From the NCBI GenBank assembly GCA_030248065.1, contig JASAMV010000591.1:26394-90393 (forward strand): DNA of 64,000 nucleotides. The letters run 5' to 3'. Below the pieces are notes generated by a model. It saw only the letters and a program-made list of their open reading frames with translations, did no database searches and had not been told where the DNA came from. A program made the translations under genes and the position numbers. The stretch is from Rhynchonema sp. JSB1_4. Taxonomy: Eukaryota > Nematoda > Chromadorea > Monhysterida > Xyalidae. Of the stretch, positions 35,140-46,480 are shown one piece after another. Each line of letters begins with the position of its first letter. Within the stretch, counting starts at the first letter, position 1.

Positions 35140-38100
35140 CTTTCAAATTACATGTCTGCGGAAAACTAACCGAAATTGACTCCGTATCAAACCCATCTGA
35201 TATTATCAGCATTTTTGAACAATTATTGGGTGTATAAAATTGCACTGTAAAGCATTGAACCGGTGAGTTATGAGCAAAGAAAGTTTATCTTTTTTTAAAA
35301 CCAACGTTCCCAGATGAAAACGGTATGGAGCTATCTTGCGTATTTACGCTCAGTCAGAGAATGACAGATGACAAAAAAAAGAAAGGTAAGAACGAGAAGT
35401 TTTTTAAACCTGCAATCTGGCATGCGTGACACGAGCGTGTAACATTAATGAAGCGTGCAGTGCGTGCGTGTTTGCCTCACACAAATCTTGTTATTTGGAG
35501 ATCCTGGCACTACACTAAATCGGGCGCGCTCAACAAAGATAACATTTTCTTCATCTTTTGCTTTGAAATGTTTGACTTAAGCCCCTGCATTGTCTCAGAA
35601 TTTGGAGAGCACAGCTTATAATTTTTGAAATCTTTTCAAGTAGCGCGGCTTAACATGAATGATCCTTATTTGCATAGTGAGTCAGTCAACAGCTTTTAAG
35701 AGTTTCTAAAGGCCACGCAACCAAGCTTCTTTTCATCCTATAAAGTTGAAACACCTGTCTTCAAAAGCGCCGAAATGCCGCTATTTGGCATAAAGGTTTG
35801 GCGCACAGCATTTTCGAGGAAATGTTTTGAGAAAAGGGTTCGCATTCGCAAAAACCTACATGTAATGTAAGTTACCTACACGAAGTTTCGCAGCACTCAA
35901 AAGTTCATGCACGTGTGTGTGCCATTAAACGAAAAATTATGTCATGCGAAAACAACAACACGCGATGTGACTAAACTAATCAAACATTATGCACGGCGAT
36001 GGAAACGCTTGTGGGTACACTATGCACTGCGCTGGATATGATTTGAACAAAGAACAGACCAAATCGGCCCCGAGAAACACAAATACGGCAAAAATGTCTG
36101 AGAAATTTGTGGGTCTTTCCTTGCATGCTAATCCACGACAATATGGATAACCATACACCTTTCCGATCAGTTCAGTGTGTGCTGATGTCTTTATGCTCTT
36201 TATCATCTGTCTGCATAAATCAAACATGACGTTTTTTTGGAGGTCAGACTTTACGAACGCAGTTCGTTCGCATTATGCAGGTATAAAGCGTAACGTCTTC
36301 GGAAAGCGCACATGTTTTATGGATAATGACGGAACATCTCTTTGAAAACATTGAGAGGAGGAATATTGAGAAGCAATTCTGTCACGGGAAGAATCTCCAA
36401 GCTCATCAGTATGCGTGTACCTTATGTTGTACTTCTGATGTTTCATATAAACCACACAAGACACTCATCGGAGAAAATTACACTTGTTAAGACGAGTTGC
36501 TATGTGCATACAGTATGTAGCAGATAAAGACAAGCCATCTGATGGATGAAATTCGAAATGCAATGTTCAGAACCGAGGAAACGGGATTTTAAACAGTTCG
36601 GCCCTCATCTGGGTAGACCTCATCAGTTGACGACATTATAAATCACAACAATTATCGGCAAATGGGCAATTTTTACAATTGGAGCAAAATAATCAGCGCA
36701 TTTCTGTTCAAAACCACGGTACAGGACCATTATAATCTGCAGAAATAAGAATTGTATTTTAACCAATCAACATCGGCACAGGCAGGATGGAGACAAAAAA
36801 CGTTCCGACACAATGTCGTTCAGTCATAAAAACAGATGCAATCAGACATGAAAAATATTGGATGCCCAACCAGAAACATGCAATTGTTATGTAAAAGGTG
36901 CGTAAATATTACAAAACAGATTTGATGCGGTTTTGTCGAAGCAGGCTACTTTTTGTGACAATCAACGCCAGAGCAAATTCACAAGAGTGGCAAACAACGT
37001 TTTTCAACTGACTGGTTGATGTTGAACACAAAACCACGCGCTTCATGTAAACTGGATCTCTTACCAAATGGTATATCAGCCCACTTCTCTATTTCATTCA
37101 ACCACATTGGGGAGGCAAACCATACGTCACCAGTTCAGCCGCGCATTTCTACTAGTTACAAACAGATATTCAAAATGTACGCTAATGCTCATAACAATGA
37201 AAACAAGCTATGTAACAGGACGTGACAGGCTGCGTAAAAGCACCAAAAATATCGAAGGCCATTCAAATGCAGGCCGCTTGACCACGACACAATGCAAACA
37301 CTTTAACAGTGCTGGTCAGTCATCCACCAGAACGCGTTGAAGGGAATAGCTTTCGGTTTTGGGCACTGGTGCAGCTCATGCGAATGCTTATGCTGCGGCT
37401 TGAAATACAGAGCAGGTCGAAGAAAGATCATATAAGGTGCCCAGGTTGCAAGGTATGCAAGTAACAAGGAACATACTGACACAAGTTTTGAACGTTTCTT
37501 ATTGTTGGCGCGCAGAATAAGTCATTCAGAAACATATTGCGCTGCCAAATGCCAAATAGCAGCTCGGTTGGAATATTTAGTGCCGTGCGCATGAGCGCCG
37601 TATTCCCTTTCATATTTTGTTGCTTTTTTAACATCTAACTTGACTTGATACCAAAATATTGAAGCTGGTTGAGCTGATATGCGCGGCATTAATCTACCGA
37701 ATTTTCAACGACACTATGAACATGTAGACTTCATTTTATTCCACATTTTGTCAACTAAATCCACAGGTCAAGTTTAGCACTCAAAACTTCATGTCACAAA
37801 CTGGGCACGGCCACGTGACATTACGAAAGTTATTATGAGAGCCGTAAAGTCAACAAAACATATGGGGATTATTGCGTTATATTTTCACGGTTGTTTTAGG
37901 CACACTTTTGAAGTGTTTTACAATATTTATTCAGTTATTTGTCTTGCATGATAGGCCTGGCATGTAAAATTGCATAAATAACATGATGGATAATATTTGT
38001 TTGAATAGTTTTGACTTACGGTGAAAATATTGCTTATCTCAAAACAGAACGAAAGATGTGTGAAAAAAACTGAAAAATAAAATGGCGAACTTACTTTGAA

Positions 38101-38950
38101 TCGCCGAAGACCCATACCATTTATTATCGTAGTACAATTATATTTCCTGTTTTTAACTCATTTGCACTTTGATAATACCATCATTGCTGTGTGGCCTTGA
38201 TTCGCCGACTATGAGCTACAAAGCAAATCGTCGCAACATTTTATATGTTCAAAACAGAGAACGTAATACCAGAACTAAATCAACAAGAACGCTAAAAACC
38301 AAAATGAAAAACAGAAAGCTGATGCACCAAAACAAACTACACGCAATATAGCGTTATGATTCCTCACACGCAATGCCCTTCAAGAAATGTACCTGCATTC
38401 AGGCGGAAGGGTGGTCAGGTCCTATTTAGGGAATAATGCTCAGCAGGCAAACCAGCGACCAAATAGATGTTCCTTAAAAATGTCAAAAGTGAATATGATG
38501 TGTGTAATTCTGGTCTGTTATGTGTGATTATTTAACTTTTATTCTTGAAAATTTATGAAACCATAAGCCACAAGAAACTGTATTTGTCGCCAAGAAAGCG
38601 GAACGCAATTTTTTGTCTCATTTGACACGCTTGACCAGTGGTAGTGGTGTGTGCAGACCTTGATTACCAGAAATGTCCACAAAATATACCTGCGCGCGCA
38701 TGTGCGTGCGCGCACCAGACCTTTTCAGAAATCCACAGGTAATATTTGTGGCTTGGGAGGGGGAAAGTGAAGTGCAAAACAAAGACATTCACAAGCGGAC
38801 AGAGATGTTCAAGATGTTGCTGTTGTGTGGCACGGAGACAAGATTCTAGCAAGGGGCGAGAATATCCTTTGCAGTTCAATGTTTTGGTTGATGTTCATTT
38901 TGGTGAGGCTAGCATAAGAAACACACGACAGATCAGGAAACTGTCAAAAT
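35140..38950. other. Spacer, no supported gene
   Basis: AT-rich sequence with short frames only. Some frames of 70-90 codons (35976-36227 minus, 37068-37340 plus) lack domains and splice partners. I see no repeat with clear ends. Confidence 0.4.
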
Positions 38951-38959
38951 ACAGTATAT

Positions 38960-39777
38960 ATCGTCGCAAGGGCGGATCCAGTGGGCACAGGGGCAACCCC
39001 CTTTGGTCCATTTGCCCCCTGACGGGGGGCCACCATTTCGGAAGAAAGAAGAAAAAAGGACCCCCAAATCGCTGGATTTTCACTCTGATACACTACAGTG
39101 CTGTGGCTGCTTCTGAGGGGGAGGTATTGTACCAAAAAGGCGTATTGGCGCCGTAAAACGTGTGGGAGATATCGATGTACTGTACCCAGAATTTTTTTGG
39201 GGGATCCGATTTTGGGGGAGAAATTTAAGGGGAGATGCTGCACCATACTACTTTCGCGAGAATTCATTTTTTGTGGTGAAATTGAGTATAAATCGCGCGG
39301 AGCGCGCAGGTTTTTGTACTTTTGGTCGATTTTGAGCCGATTTTTGGCCATTTTTGACCAAAAAGGTTACTTTTTAGGGTGTAACTTTGGAAAAATTGGG
39401 GGAGATACCGTACCAGAGAGGGGCAGATACTGTACGTCAGCACGGTCGCCACATACCGTGCATGCGAGGGGGAGATACTGTACCTTTGGGGGTCCCCCAC
39501 CCCCCAACCACAGCACTTCTCTGATACACTTCAAAAGTTCAAAAATCGCGCGCTTCGCGCGTCAGATACACCCATTTTTTCAGTGAAATTTGGCTCTGGC
39601 CAAAATTTCGCGCGCATTGTCACATTTTGTACAATATTTGGTGGAAACAGCGCGAAATTCAAAACAAGCACTGGATAAAAATGACACATTTCAAAAAAAA
39701 TGGAACAAGCACTGGATAAACATGACTTTTTGGATTTGGCCCCTCCCTTGGCCAAAAGCTGGATTCGTCACTGGAGG
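38960..39777. repeat. Degenerate repeat element with GGAGATACTGTACC motifs
   Basis: The left side reads AAGGGCGGATCCAGTGG and the right side GCTGGATTCGTCACTGG, a weak inverted pair of the kind seen in hAT/Charlie-like ends. Inside, GGGGGAGATACYGTACC and ATCGCGCGCTTCGCGCG recur. Part of it (about 39395-39690) returns in inverted form at about 40480-40770, where it forms the tail of the SLC6 reading frame. No clear target duplication was found. Confidence 0.55.
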
Positions 39778-40460
39778 ATGATGCGAAGAGAAAAAAAGCA
39801 GAACTTGACCGAAAAATTGCTGAGATTCGCGCAAAAAAATCCAGATTACTACCACTAGTATACTACATTACTATATTGCTACTACCATACTTATTAGCAG
39901 GCCACTAATCTCCTACATGCTGCGCTTGTATAGCCAACCGTTTTTAGAACACCGTCCGGCTCAACAAAATTCTGAGTACAACCGAGTTCTTACGAATTTT
40001 TTGTTACGGTCACTACAAACTTGGTGCTTACGTATTGACTTGCGGTCATCAGGAACTTTAGTGTTCTTCATTGATCCCACAACATACATCTATCGTAGCA
40101 GGAACAGGTTATGCATATCCGTCATGATGTGTTCTTATTTATTGGTCATGCTCGCAATCAAGGACAAATTGTTGCGACCAGAGTCAGAGCAAGGCTTACG
40201 ACCAGTTATAGAAAGTGATTAGTTTCTCGGAATCGGGATTTCTTCACGGGATGATGAAATTATCGGGTGCGGGATTACATTTTTCGCGCAACGATCAATG
40301 AGGCCAGTTTTCGGCCAGATTTCTGTTGTCACACAACTCCTGCATATCAACTAACTTTTACCAGGTCAATCCCAATAATAATTCCGAGTCGGTGCCGGGA
40401 TCGGGTTTTCGGGATCTCGGTCCCGTTCGAGCACTCTGCTCAACGATATCAAACACCTTT

Positions 40461-41681
40461 TTACCTTTTGTCGATGATATTCGAGCCATCTCCAGTCATT
40501 TTTATCCAGTGCTTGTTTTGAATTTCGCGCTGTGCCACCAAATTTGTTACGAAAATGTAAATGACAATGCGCGCCGAAAAGCCTCGCTGAAAAATGCGGG
40601 TGTATCTGACGCGCCGGAGCGCGCGATTTTTGAACTTGGCAAGGAGAGGTGCTGTGGTTGGGGGGTGGGGGCGGAGCGCCGCTGTGCTCCCCCTCGCATG
40701 CACGGTATGTGGCGACCGTGCTGACGTACAGTCTCTCCCCCTCTCTCTGGTACGGTATCTCCCCGACAATCTCCTATGTTCCTCTACTCGGCGAGTTTCG
40801 TATTGCTCTTCACTGTCGCGTACAGGGTGTCCCAAAAGTGTCCCGTTTACATCATCATGTTCGGGTGTGAATTGCACCAATGTTTTCGTTTTGAGCTCGA
40901 CTTTCGGCGCCCAAATGTCCTCATTGACACGCACATTCTCTCGCCAAACTTCCAAACAGCCGGTGTCAGCCAATGTGTGACACCAGCCACCAATGAGCTT
41001 GTAACACAAATAGATCGGGATGGGAAGCAGTGAGATCGACGTCAGACCCCAGCCAAGGATGCCTGAATGAACAAGGCAAGTACTGGTTAAAAGACAGGAA
41101 CATCTCTGAACATAACAATTGCGTACAGTTTTCTGGATAATGTGGGCCTCGAAACAGTGACAGTTTGGTACTCAGTTTACTGTTTATGTTCTTTCCAACA
41201 CTTTATGACGAATAAGCTTTATTGACCGGAAGTGTCAGTGCAAACATGATATGTAGTTACGTTGTAGCATGAGATGAACATACCTGCCCAATCTGGATAC
41301 ACGTAGTTTGCGTAGTAGAGTGGTTCGAGTTGACTGAGCGTGAACACAATGCAGAACAACAGGAACAGCGGAGTGACGAAACGCCAAGCGAATGACCAGA
41401 AACGAGGTGATGGCTGGTATCCGATCATGATCTGGCAAGGTAATTATCTTGTACGAGCAATATTAATTTCTATTTTGTGTTTTGAATATTATCTGCGCGA
41501 AAAGACGCACGCATTGTCACGCAATAAAACACTGGTTGCTTTCCACACATTCCCACCTCGATATCGTTCAACAGTCGATCAGCACCGTATATCCAAGCCA
41601 CAACGACGACTTCGATCAATCCCAGCAGCAACAGGGCATAACCAACGGCAAAGGAGTCCACTAGTTGCAGCCAGTACATGC
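40461..41681 (-). CDS. SLC6-family neurotransmitter/amino-acid transporter, C-terminal exons only
   Basis: SLC6 proteins are Na+/Cl--coupled symporters of the plasma membrane. Three exons join in phase: 41557-41681, 41284-41431 and 40461-41062. They encode the family's last third: GMYWLQLVDSFAVGYALLLL, then WIYGADRLLNDIE (TM8-9 region), IGYQPSPRFWSFAWRFVTP (TM10), a TM11 with YVYPDWAG, and GWGLTSISLLPIPIY (TM12). These match the invariant VYGADRFYDNIEDMIGYRP-type core of the family. Acceptor and donor sites are clean. Two oddities: no exon for TM1-TM7 is visible upstream, and the last exon has no stop where expected. Its frame instead runs about 100 residues through an inverted repeat to a stop at 40461. 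Confidence 0.85.
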
Positions 41682-41689
41682 CTGGCAAT

Positions 41690-43020
41690 ATTGCATGAAA
41701 TTAAGAGCGTGGGGTAATAGTAACAGATAGGTGTCAATGGAATAGGGTTCACAAACCGAAAAAAATGGATTTCGCTCATATTGCACAAAAAGTTGACTAC
41801 TACATTTACTAAGACACATACAAAATTTTGGATCCAAACTCCAAAGCATTAAATAGTTATGGGCGCATTTAAGTGGGCAGGTCGAAGATTTCTTGAAATT
41901 CCAAAAATGTACCAAGTTTATGTTGATGAGGCTGTCATTTGTTTTAGATCGGATGCTATTTAATGAAAATAACACATAATAGTCAATTTTTTATCCACTT
42001 TTCAACCATGTAAAAATAAATGCAAAAATTCGCTGCATTTTCTCTTCCGTTAATTTTTTCAAAAATCAGCTCTGAAATTTAGTGCATATCAAAAACAACC
42101 AATTTTAAAAAAGTCCTCACCGACGAATTCTTTCTATTTGGTCTCAAAATGTGCGCCATAAAATTCTGATATTGGGTTATAAGTGTGGTTTGTGACAAAT
42201 TTGAATATCTCCTGAAAAGTTTAGATAAAGAACATTTTTTGTTTTTTTTCTCTCACGTTTTTGTCTTTTTCTTTGCACGTATTCACATTGGAGAAACGAC
42301 CGATGTGGGTGTCACGAACGGCAACAAGATGCTTGTCAACGTGGTCTGAAAGTAAACAGCTTGTTCATGACACGTGAAAAGCTATCAAAATGGATACAAG
42401 TTCAAAAATGCAAGCTATTTGGCACCGGCCGTGACTGGCAAAAATTCGCTGCAACCTGTCACTTGATGCATCACACGAGGTGAGCAACTAGCAACAACAA
42501 CAACACACACAATACAAGCAGTCAACACACACGTTATGGCTCCAGCACAACACGTTCTATGTAAACGGTTCAGAACACACATGCGCACGCGCAATTACAT
42601 TTATGTAACACATTATGTTGTTTGTCTTCGTAGCAAAGACAAACCGCGACCCACGTTGAAACACGGTCTCGAGAGTTGTTGCAATTGTTGAGCTGTTGTT
42701 GATGTACCTACAAACCTGCCTTGAAGGCGATTATATGCTTTCACAGGGTAAACAAATGTTACACTGCAACAGAGTTTGATCACATGTGGTGCGAACTGTG
42801 ACTGTGTTTTGACAATTATGTGCTGATGAACTAATAGTGTTGAACGTAGTCCACAACACAACGAAGAACGATCGTGTCACGTATGCTATTGACGGAAGTT
42901 TTGGATGATTGAAAGAACAGACCATGTCTGTATTTCGTCAACCTTTTTGCTGCATTGCAACCTGAAGATATCACAAATTACTTAAAATACAATTAGGCAG
43001 GGCAAGTTGTTGAGTGGGTC
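41690..43020. other. Stretch between SLC6 and PRIM2 fragments, no supported exon
   Basis: I searched the minus strand here for the missing SLC6 N-terminal helices and for the missing PRIM2 iron-sulphur domain and found neither. The content is AT-rich, with (AAC)n-like patches near 42490-42530. Confidence 0.5.
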
Positions 43021-43094
43021 GCAGTTGATCACACAAGTGCCCACGCGGGCCCCTCGCGCCGTACACCATGGCGATTTTTTCGCCAACGTGAACG

Positions 43095-43255
43095 AACATG
43101 ACGCTTGTTTTGACCCATTATATCATCAGAAACTGACTAAAATAGTGTATCCCGATCAAGGCACTTGTTTTGACCCATTATATCATCAGAAACGGACTGA
43201 AATAGTTCATACGGGTCAAGGCACTTGTTTTGACCCATTATATCATCAGAAAGTG
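43095..43255. repeat. Three tandem copies of a ~57 bp unit
   Basis: The unit contains GTTTTGACCCATTATATCAT followed by CAGAAA and a variable spacer. It appears three times in a row with few changes. On the plus strand it translates as a repeated FDPLYHQK peptide, probably without meaning. On the minus strand it supplies the TGA that ends the truncated PRIM2 frame. Confidence 0.88.
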
Positions 43256-45067
43256 TGCGAGACGAGACATGTGGTCAGCGCAACCATGGTGTACGACATG
43301 CCCCCGGGCACTTTTTCCTAGTAATAATAATAATAGTAATCATAATATCATAAAACCACAACTAACATGTGACAAACGTGGGCCCAGAATGTCAACGATC
43401 TGTGCATCAGCGAAACCCACCGAATGCATGAACGTGACCAACTGACGACCAGCACGAGCGACAATGGCACCATCAGCAACCAAACGTCGATAAATACGCC
43501 GCATGCAGAACGGGAAGAAACGATCCACAAACTATAAACACAAAACGTTAGTAAAAAACCAAACACAATTATGACAAAACATAAATAACAACAGAAATGA
43601 GACCAACCGTCGAAAAGTCAACGCCAGCATGAGGATACGAGACGTGACAAATGCGTGAATCGTAGACAACAGACGTATCTAGACTCACCCGCATCGTGCG
43701 AATGGGATCACGATCAGCATCGAGTGCAGACTGATCAATCTATAGAATCAGAAAAGAAATGTATAACAAAGAAAACAAACAGAACGAAAAGTACGAATGC
43801 AAACAACAATATCGAAGAACACAAAACCATAAAGATAAGCAACCAACGGCGAGACGGTTACGAAGCACATGGCGGAATAGATCAACTAAATAATCGATCA
43901 ATTCAAAGTCGTAGAGACGACAACGTGCGCCATCACAGCCGGGCCAAACGAAAGTGTCCGTCAACGATGACGTCGAAGAATCGACATGAAACAATACAAA
44001 ACAATGTACACATAATTCAAATATAAATAGGCAAATTACAGGAATCACAAAAATACTAAGCCAAAAACAACTTACCATATAGACGGCCGAACATGGGGCG
44101 GCGACATTATCAGAATCAATTTCGGTACGCGAGCAGACGGCAGACCAATCGACCTTAAAAATGCAAACGACAACAGAAATGATAATAAATAATCGCAACA
44201 GAAAATAAGGAGCACCTACATAATGAAAGTATCACTGTGTAATATACAGATAAATCAAGACAAATAATTCACATAAATAACGAAATACACACAATTACCT
44301 GGCAACAAGAAACACCGAGTCGCGAAATAGCGGCAGCGTGATGTAATTCAGTGTGTTGCATCAATCGATAACGGAACAGACAGGTTTCAGTGTCGAGTAA
44401 CCAACGACGTCGTTCCATACTAGAATATAATACGAGAGTCATATCACCTCATATATCATAGTATCAACATACAATACAACGAAATATATGTATGTTTCCT
44501 AAAATATGCAATACCAACGTGCAAAACGTACCTGACAGCGCAACAATCACGGAGGATATGATGAGTCAAATGATCGATTGTAAAATCGCGGACCGTACGT
44601 AGCCGAATTGGAAAGTTGAAACCCGGTAGTCGAGTGTAGCCGGTCAGTAGATGACTCATTCCATCAGCAGTCACGCATCGCGCGTCAAGCAAACGACAGA
44701 CGTCACGCAACACTAAATTGCAAGCGAACGCTATGTTTTCAGAAAATACCATGTCAAGCACAATATGTATTTGAAAATACGCCATAAATATGCAATCAAA
44801 ACGCACATAAATTACCAGATAGACGAGTGGTAGTGTGATGAACGAGGTCATCATCGATGTCGAACTCCTTAATAGGTGTCTGGTAGAAATACTCATTTTG
44901 TATCCTAATTTCACGCATCAGACGCGGCCGATCGACGTACATAGTCGGCGTATTAGGCACATATTTATTGAGTTTTTTATCCAAAATGTCGATACGACAG
45001 TCATCCATCAATTCCAAATCGAACCAAGAATATGCAGCCAACGTCATCATATAATATGGCGAGCTAA
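43230..45067 (-). CDS. PRIM2: DNA primase large subunit, N-terminal half (truncated gene or pseudogene)
   Basis: PRIM2 pairs with the catalytic subunit PRIM1 in the polymerase alpha-primase complex, and its C-terminal [4Fe-4S] domain helps start the primer. Exons in order are 44816-45067, 44532-44712, 44299-44419, 44076-44153, about 43860-43990, 43608-43739 and 43367-43531. Diagnostic matches to human PRIM2 are DHLTHHILRDC (human DHISHFILRL), ERRRWLLDTETCLFRYRL (EELRRWFIQQEMDLLRFRF), CHVSYPHAGVDFST and FFPFCMRRIYRRL (SFPPCMRQLHKAL). The cysteine in FPFCMR corresponds to the first cluster ligand. The other three ligands and about 200 C-terminal residues are absent. After 43367 only a short possible exon remains, with a stop inside the tandem repeat. 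The acceptor before the fifth exon lacks AG. Confidence 0.8.
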
Positions 45068-45069
45068 CT

Positions 45070-46470
45070 GGCAAAATATTAACAGTTGAAACGGCACATA
45101 ATAGAAATGAGGACGAACCAATTTTCTCTTTCAATTGAAATGGAGGAAGTGGCGGAGACCAAGAAACAACTAAACATTGACAGAAATAATACACAGTACG
45201 TTCGTAGATCACAAAACAACTGCACAGTTTCGGAGACCACCATCGGAGACAACCATCGTAGACAACCAGAATATTAGGCCAGATGTTTCTGGCTCACGCT
45301 GGCTGATGCAGTGCACGCGGTTTTCTAAACGAAGGGTGATGTGTGACCCGTTGCATGTTTGGATGGTTTTCTGGCAAGAATATTATTTTAAGCATCTAAC
45401 CCAAGCGTTTTAGGAATGAAGTCCCAAGTTTTAAGAATTTCTGAATAGAGGTTGTGCGGTTATGCAAAGAACTGTACATCGATGCTGATTCTAGCATTGA
45501 GCTAAATGTACTGAAACTTTTCTATTGTGCGTGATGAAAAGGCTGCTTGTGGGGTTCGGATGGACGAATAACAAGAACAAATGTATGCATCTGCTGGCTT
45601 GGTGTGCGTAGGTTGTGCATGTGATCCACTTTTGTATAAAACTAACTTGTTTCATATTGTACGTATCTTCATTCGTTCCATCATATTGTTTTTGCCTGCT
45701 GCATAAAATAGCCTGTGTGCTTACAAAGTGTGTCAAGATCGGATTGAAATTCCTCAAAGTGTGTTCAATATCACAAAATACACGTTACACGCATAGTATG
45801 GACGCACGGGCACGTAGGCAATGGGCGAATCAAATGTAAACCTCGTAATGGCTGACCAAGCCAAACAGAGGTAAAGAAATAACGGGGCGATCACCAATAG
45901 CGGTGCAAAAAAAACTTTGACTGCGGTTAGATACCACAACATTATTTTAATACGACCGGTCACTGATTATTAAAACTCAGAAATGCTGTTTGTTCTAAAA
46001 CGCTTGAGTTACATCCTTACGATAATAACGTTGCGTGAAAAACCTCCAACCATGCACAAAAACCTCCAACGTCACCTCACAGTACCCTTCGTTTAGAAAG
46101 CCACGTCCACTGCATCAGTCAACGTGAGTCTGAAAGATCTGACTTTGAACTACGGTGTGTGACGGTCAGCTTGACGTTGAAGTTGACTTTGAACTCGTGC
46201 AAGTTCACCGACGGTGAGCTTTGAGCTTGACGTTGTGTTGTGAATTCCAGCCATTGTCGAACTGGTCGGGGCGCGAATAGTGTTTTTTTAACTTTGAGTG
46301 CCATGGCACCTAAAAAAATTTTGAATTAGGTGCCACTGGCACCGAAACGTTTGGGCTTCTTCAGTTTGGTCCTAATTTAGGTGCCATAATGTCTTTTTGG
46401 CACCAAAAAATCTTAAATTTAGGTGCCCGTGGTACTTGGTCTCATTTGAAATATAAAACGCTGGGTGTGA
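45070..46470. other. Spacer upstream of PRIM2, no recognised exon
   Basis: The first PRIM2 exon found begins with an acceptor at 45067, so a start exon should lie upstream. I could not single it out. Bases 46290-46440 carry several copies of GGCACCTAAA / TTTAGGTGCC in both directions, a small degenerate inverted repeat. Confidence 0.4.
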
Positions 46471-46480
46471 GAGTTATAAA

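Noticed and set aside
39098..39586. 162-codon plus-strand frame
   Set aside because: It lies wholly within the degenerate GGAGATACTGTACC repeat; its inverted copy at 40.5-40.8 kb is also open in one frame, showing that openness comes from the repeat's composition.
43007..43321. Plus-strand frame with three FDPLYHQK repeats as a repeat protein
   Set aside because: The repeat is a DNA tandem array at a rearranged site and is antisense to the PRIM2 fragment; three identical units without flanking coding signal do not make a gene.
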